Position numbers and translations under genes: made by a program. This document shows positions 13,857 through 13,942 of a stretch of DNA of 13,942 bases, piece by piece. Location of the stretch: positions 1-13,942 of the forward strand of contig JAUYQT010000691.1 in NCBI GenBank assembly GCA_030697085.1, written 5' to 3'. The notes under the pieces were generated by a model. The model was not told the origin of the DNA and ran no database searches. It was given only the letters and a program-made list of their open reading frames with translations. Source of the stretch: Azonexus sp. GTDB taxonomy: Bacteria; Pseudomonadota; Gammaproteobacteria; Burkholderiales; Rhodocyclaceae. Within the stretch, counting starts at the first letter, position 1. Each line of letters begins with the position of its first letter.

Positions 13857-13942
13857 TCAGCTCAAGGCTTTCATCAGGTCAGCGGTCGATACTCGCTTGC
13901 CTGCAAGAACTTCGCGCAAACCGGTTTCGGCGTCTGCAAGCA
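13857..13942 (-). CDS. Antitoxin gene, 3' end only
   Basis: The last 27 codons and stop of a leftward gene whose start lies beyond the right edge. The visible end reads LADAETGLREVLAGKRVSTA followed by DLMKALS, an acidic then helix-prone tail of the kind that binds ParE/RelE toxins. Its position, four bases ahead of the toxin gene, is the main evidence for the antitoxin role. The DNA-binding N-terminal part is not visible, so the antitoxin family cannot be named. Confidence 0.7.
   Translation of the reverse strand, partial: LADAETGLREVLAGKRVSTADLMKALS

Overview
The window reads as a chromosomal segment of a betaproteobacterium, most likely in or near the Rhodocyclales (Dechloromonas/Azonexus-like). 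That placement is inference from protein character and the GC-rich but not extreme base use; no rRNA or other taxonomic marker is present. No tRNA, rRNA, CRISPR array, phage gene or transposase gene was seen.

Layout, left to right. (1) 1-875, plus strand: part of a pyrroloquinoline quinone (PQQ) locus, with the C-terminal part of pqqC, a 24-codon pqqA and pqqD. pqqB and pqqE are not in the window, and pqqA lies between pqqC and pqqD rather than at the head of the operon. (2) 983-4021, minus strand: a tightly packed operon transcribed leftwards. It runs from a secreted DUF3047 protein, through a TIGR04283-type glycosyltransferase, a TIGR04282/DUF2064-type nucleotidyl/glycosyltransferase and a 29-codon small ORF, to an ECF sigma factor and a small zinc-finger anti-sigma factor. 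Most joints are overlaps or very short gaps, so a cell-surface or small-molecule glycosylation function appears to be co-expressed with its own sigma/anti-sigma switch. (3) 4260-6536, plus: a fused FAD oxidoreductase-selenide,water dikinase (SelD). (4) 6600-6980, minus: an unrecognised small soluble protein. (5) 7150-10515, plus: a large orphan hybrid sensor kinase (membrane-anchored Cache-type sensor, HAMP-like linker, three PAS domains, HisKA, HATPase, receiver). (6) 10636-11997, plus: a membrane-anchored spermidine-synthase-like protein. (7) 12084-13100, plus: a PAS-GGDEF diguanylate cyclase with an intact active site and inhibitory site, behind a good sigma70-like promoter. (8) 13101-13942: a start-less gene remnant in frame with the cyclase stop codon, a pair of GGGGTC-type palindromes, and a leftward RelE/ParE-type toxin with the 3' end of its antitoxin gene.

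The middle and right parts are independent transcription units rather than one pathway: selenium activation, two-component and c-di-GMP signalling, and a polyamine-synthase-like enzyme. The right edge, with remnant, palindromes and TA module, looks like the recombination-prone part. The most notable points are the tiny ORF joined by ATGA to the sigma factor gene, the sigma/anti-sigma pair at the end of a two-glycosyltransferase operon, the unusual pqqC-pqqA-pqqD order, and the truncated gene behind the diguanylate cyclase. I see no convincing wholly new defence or mobile system.
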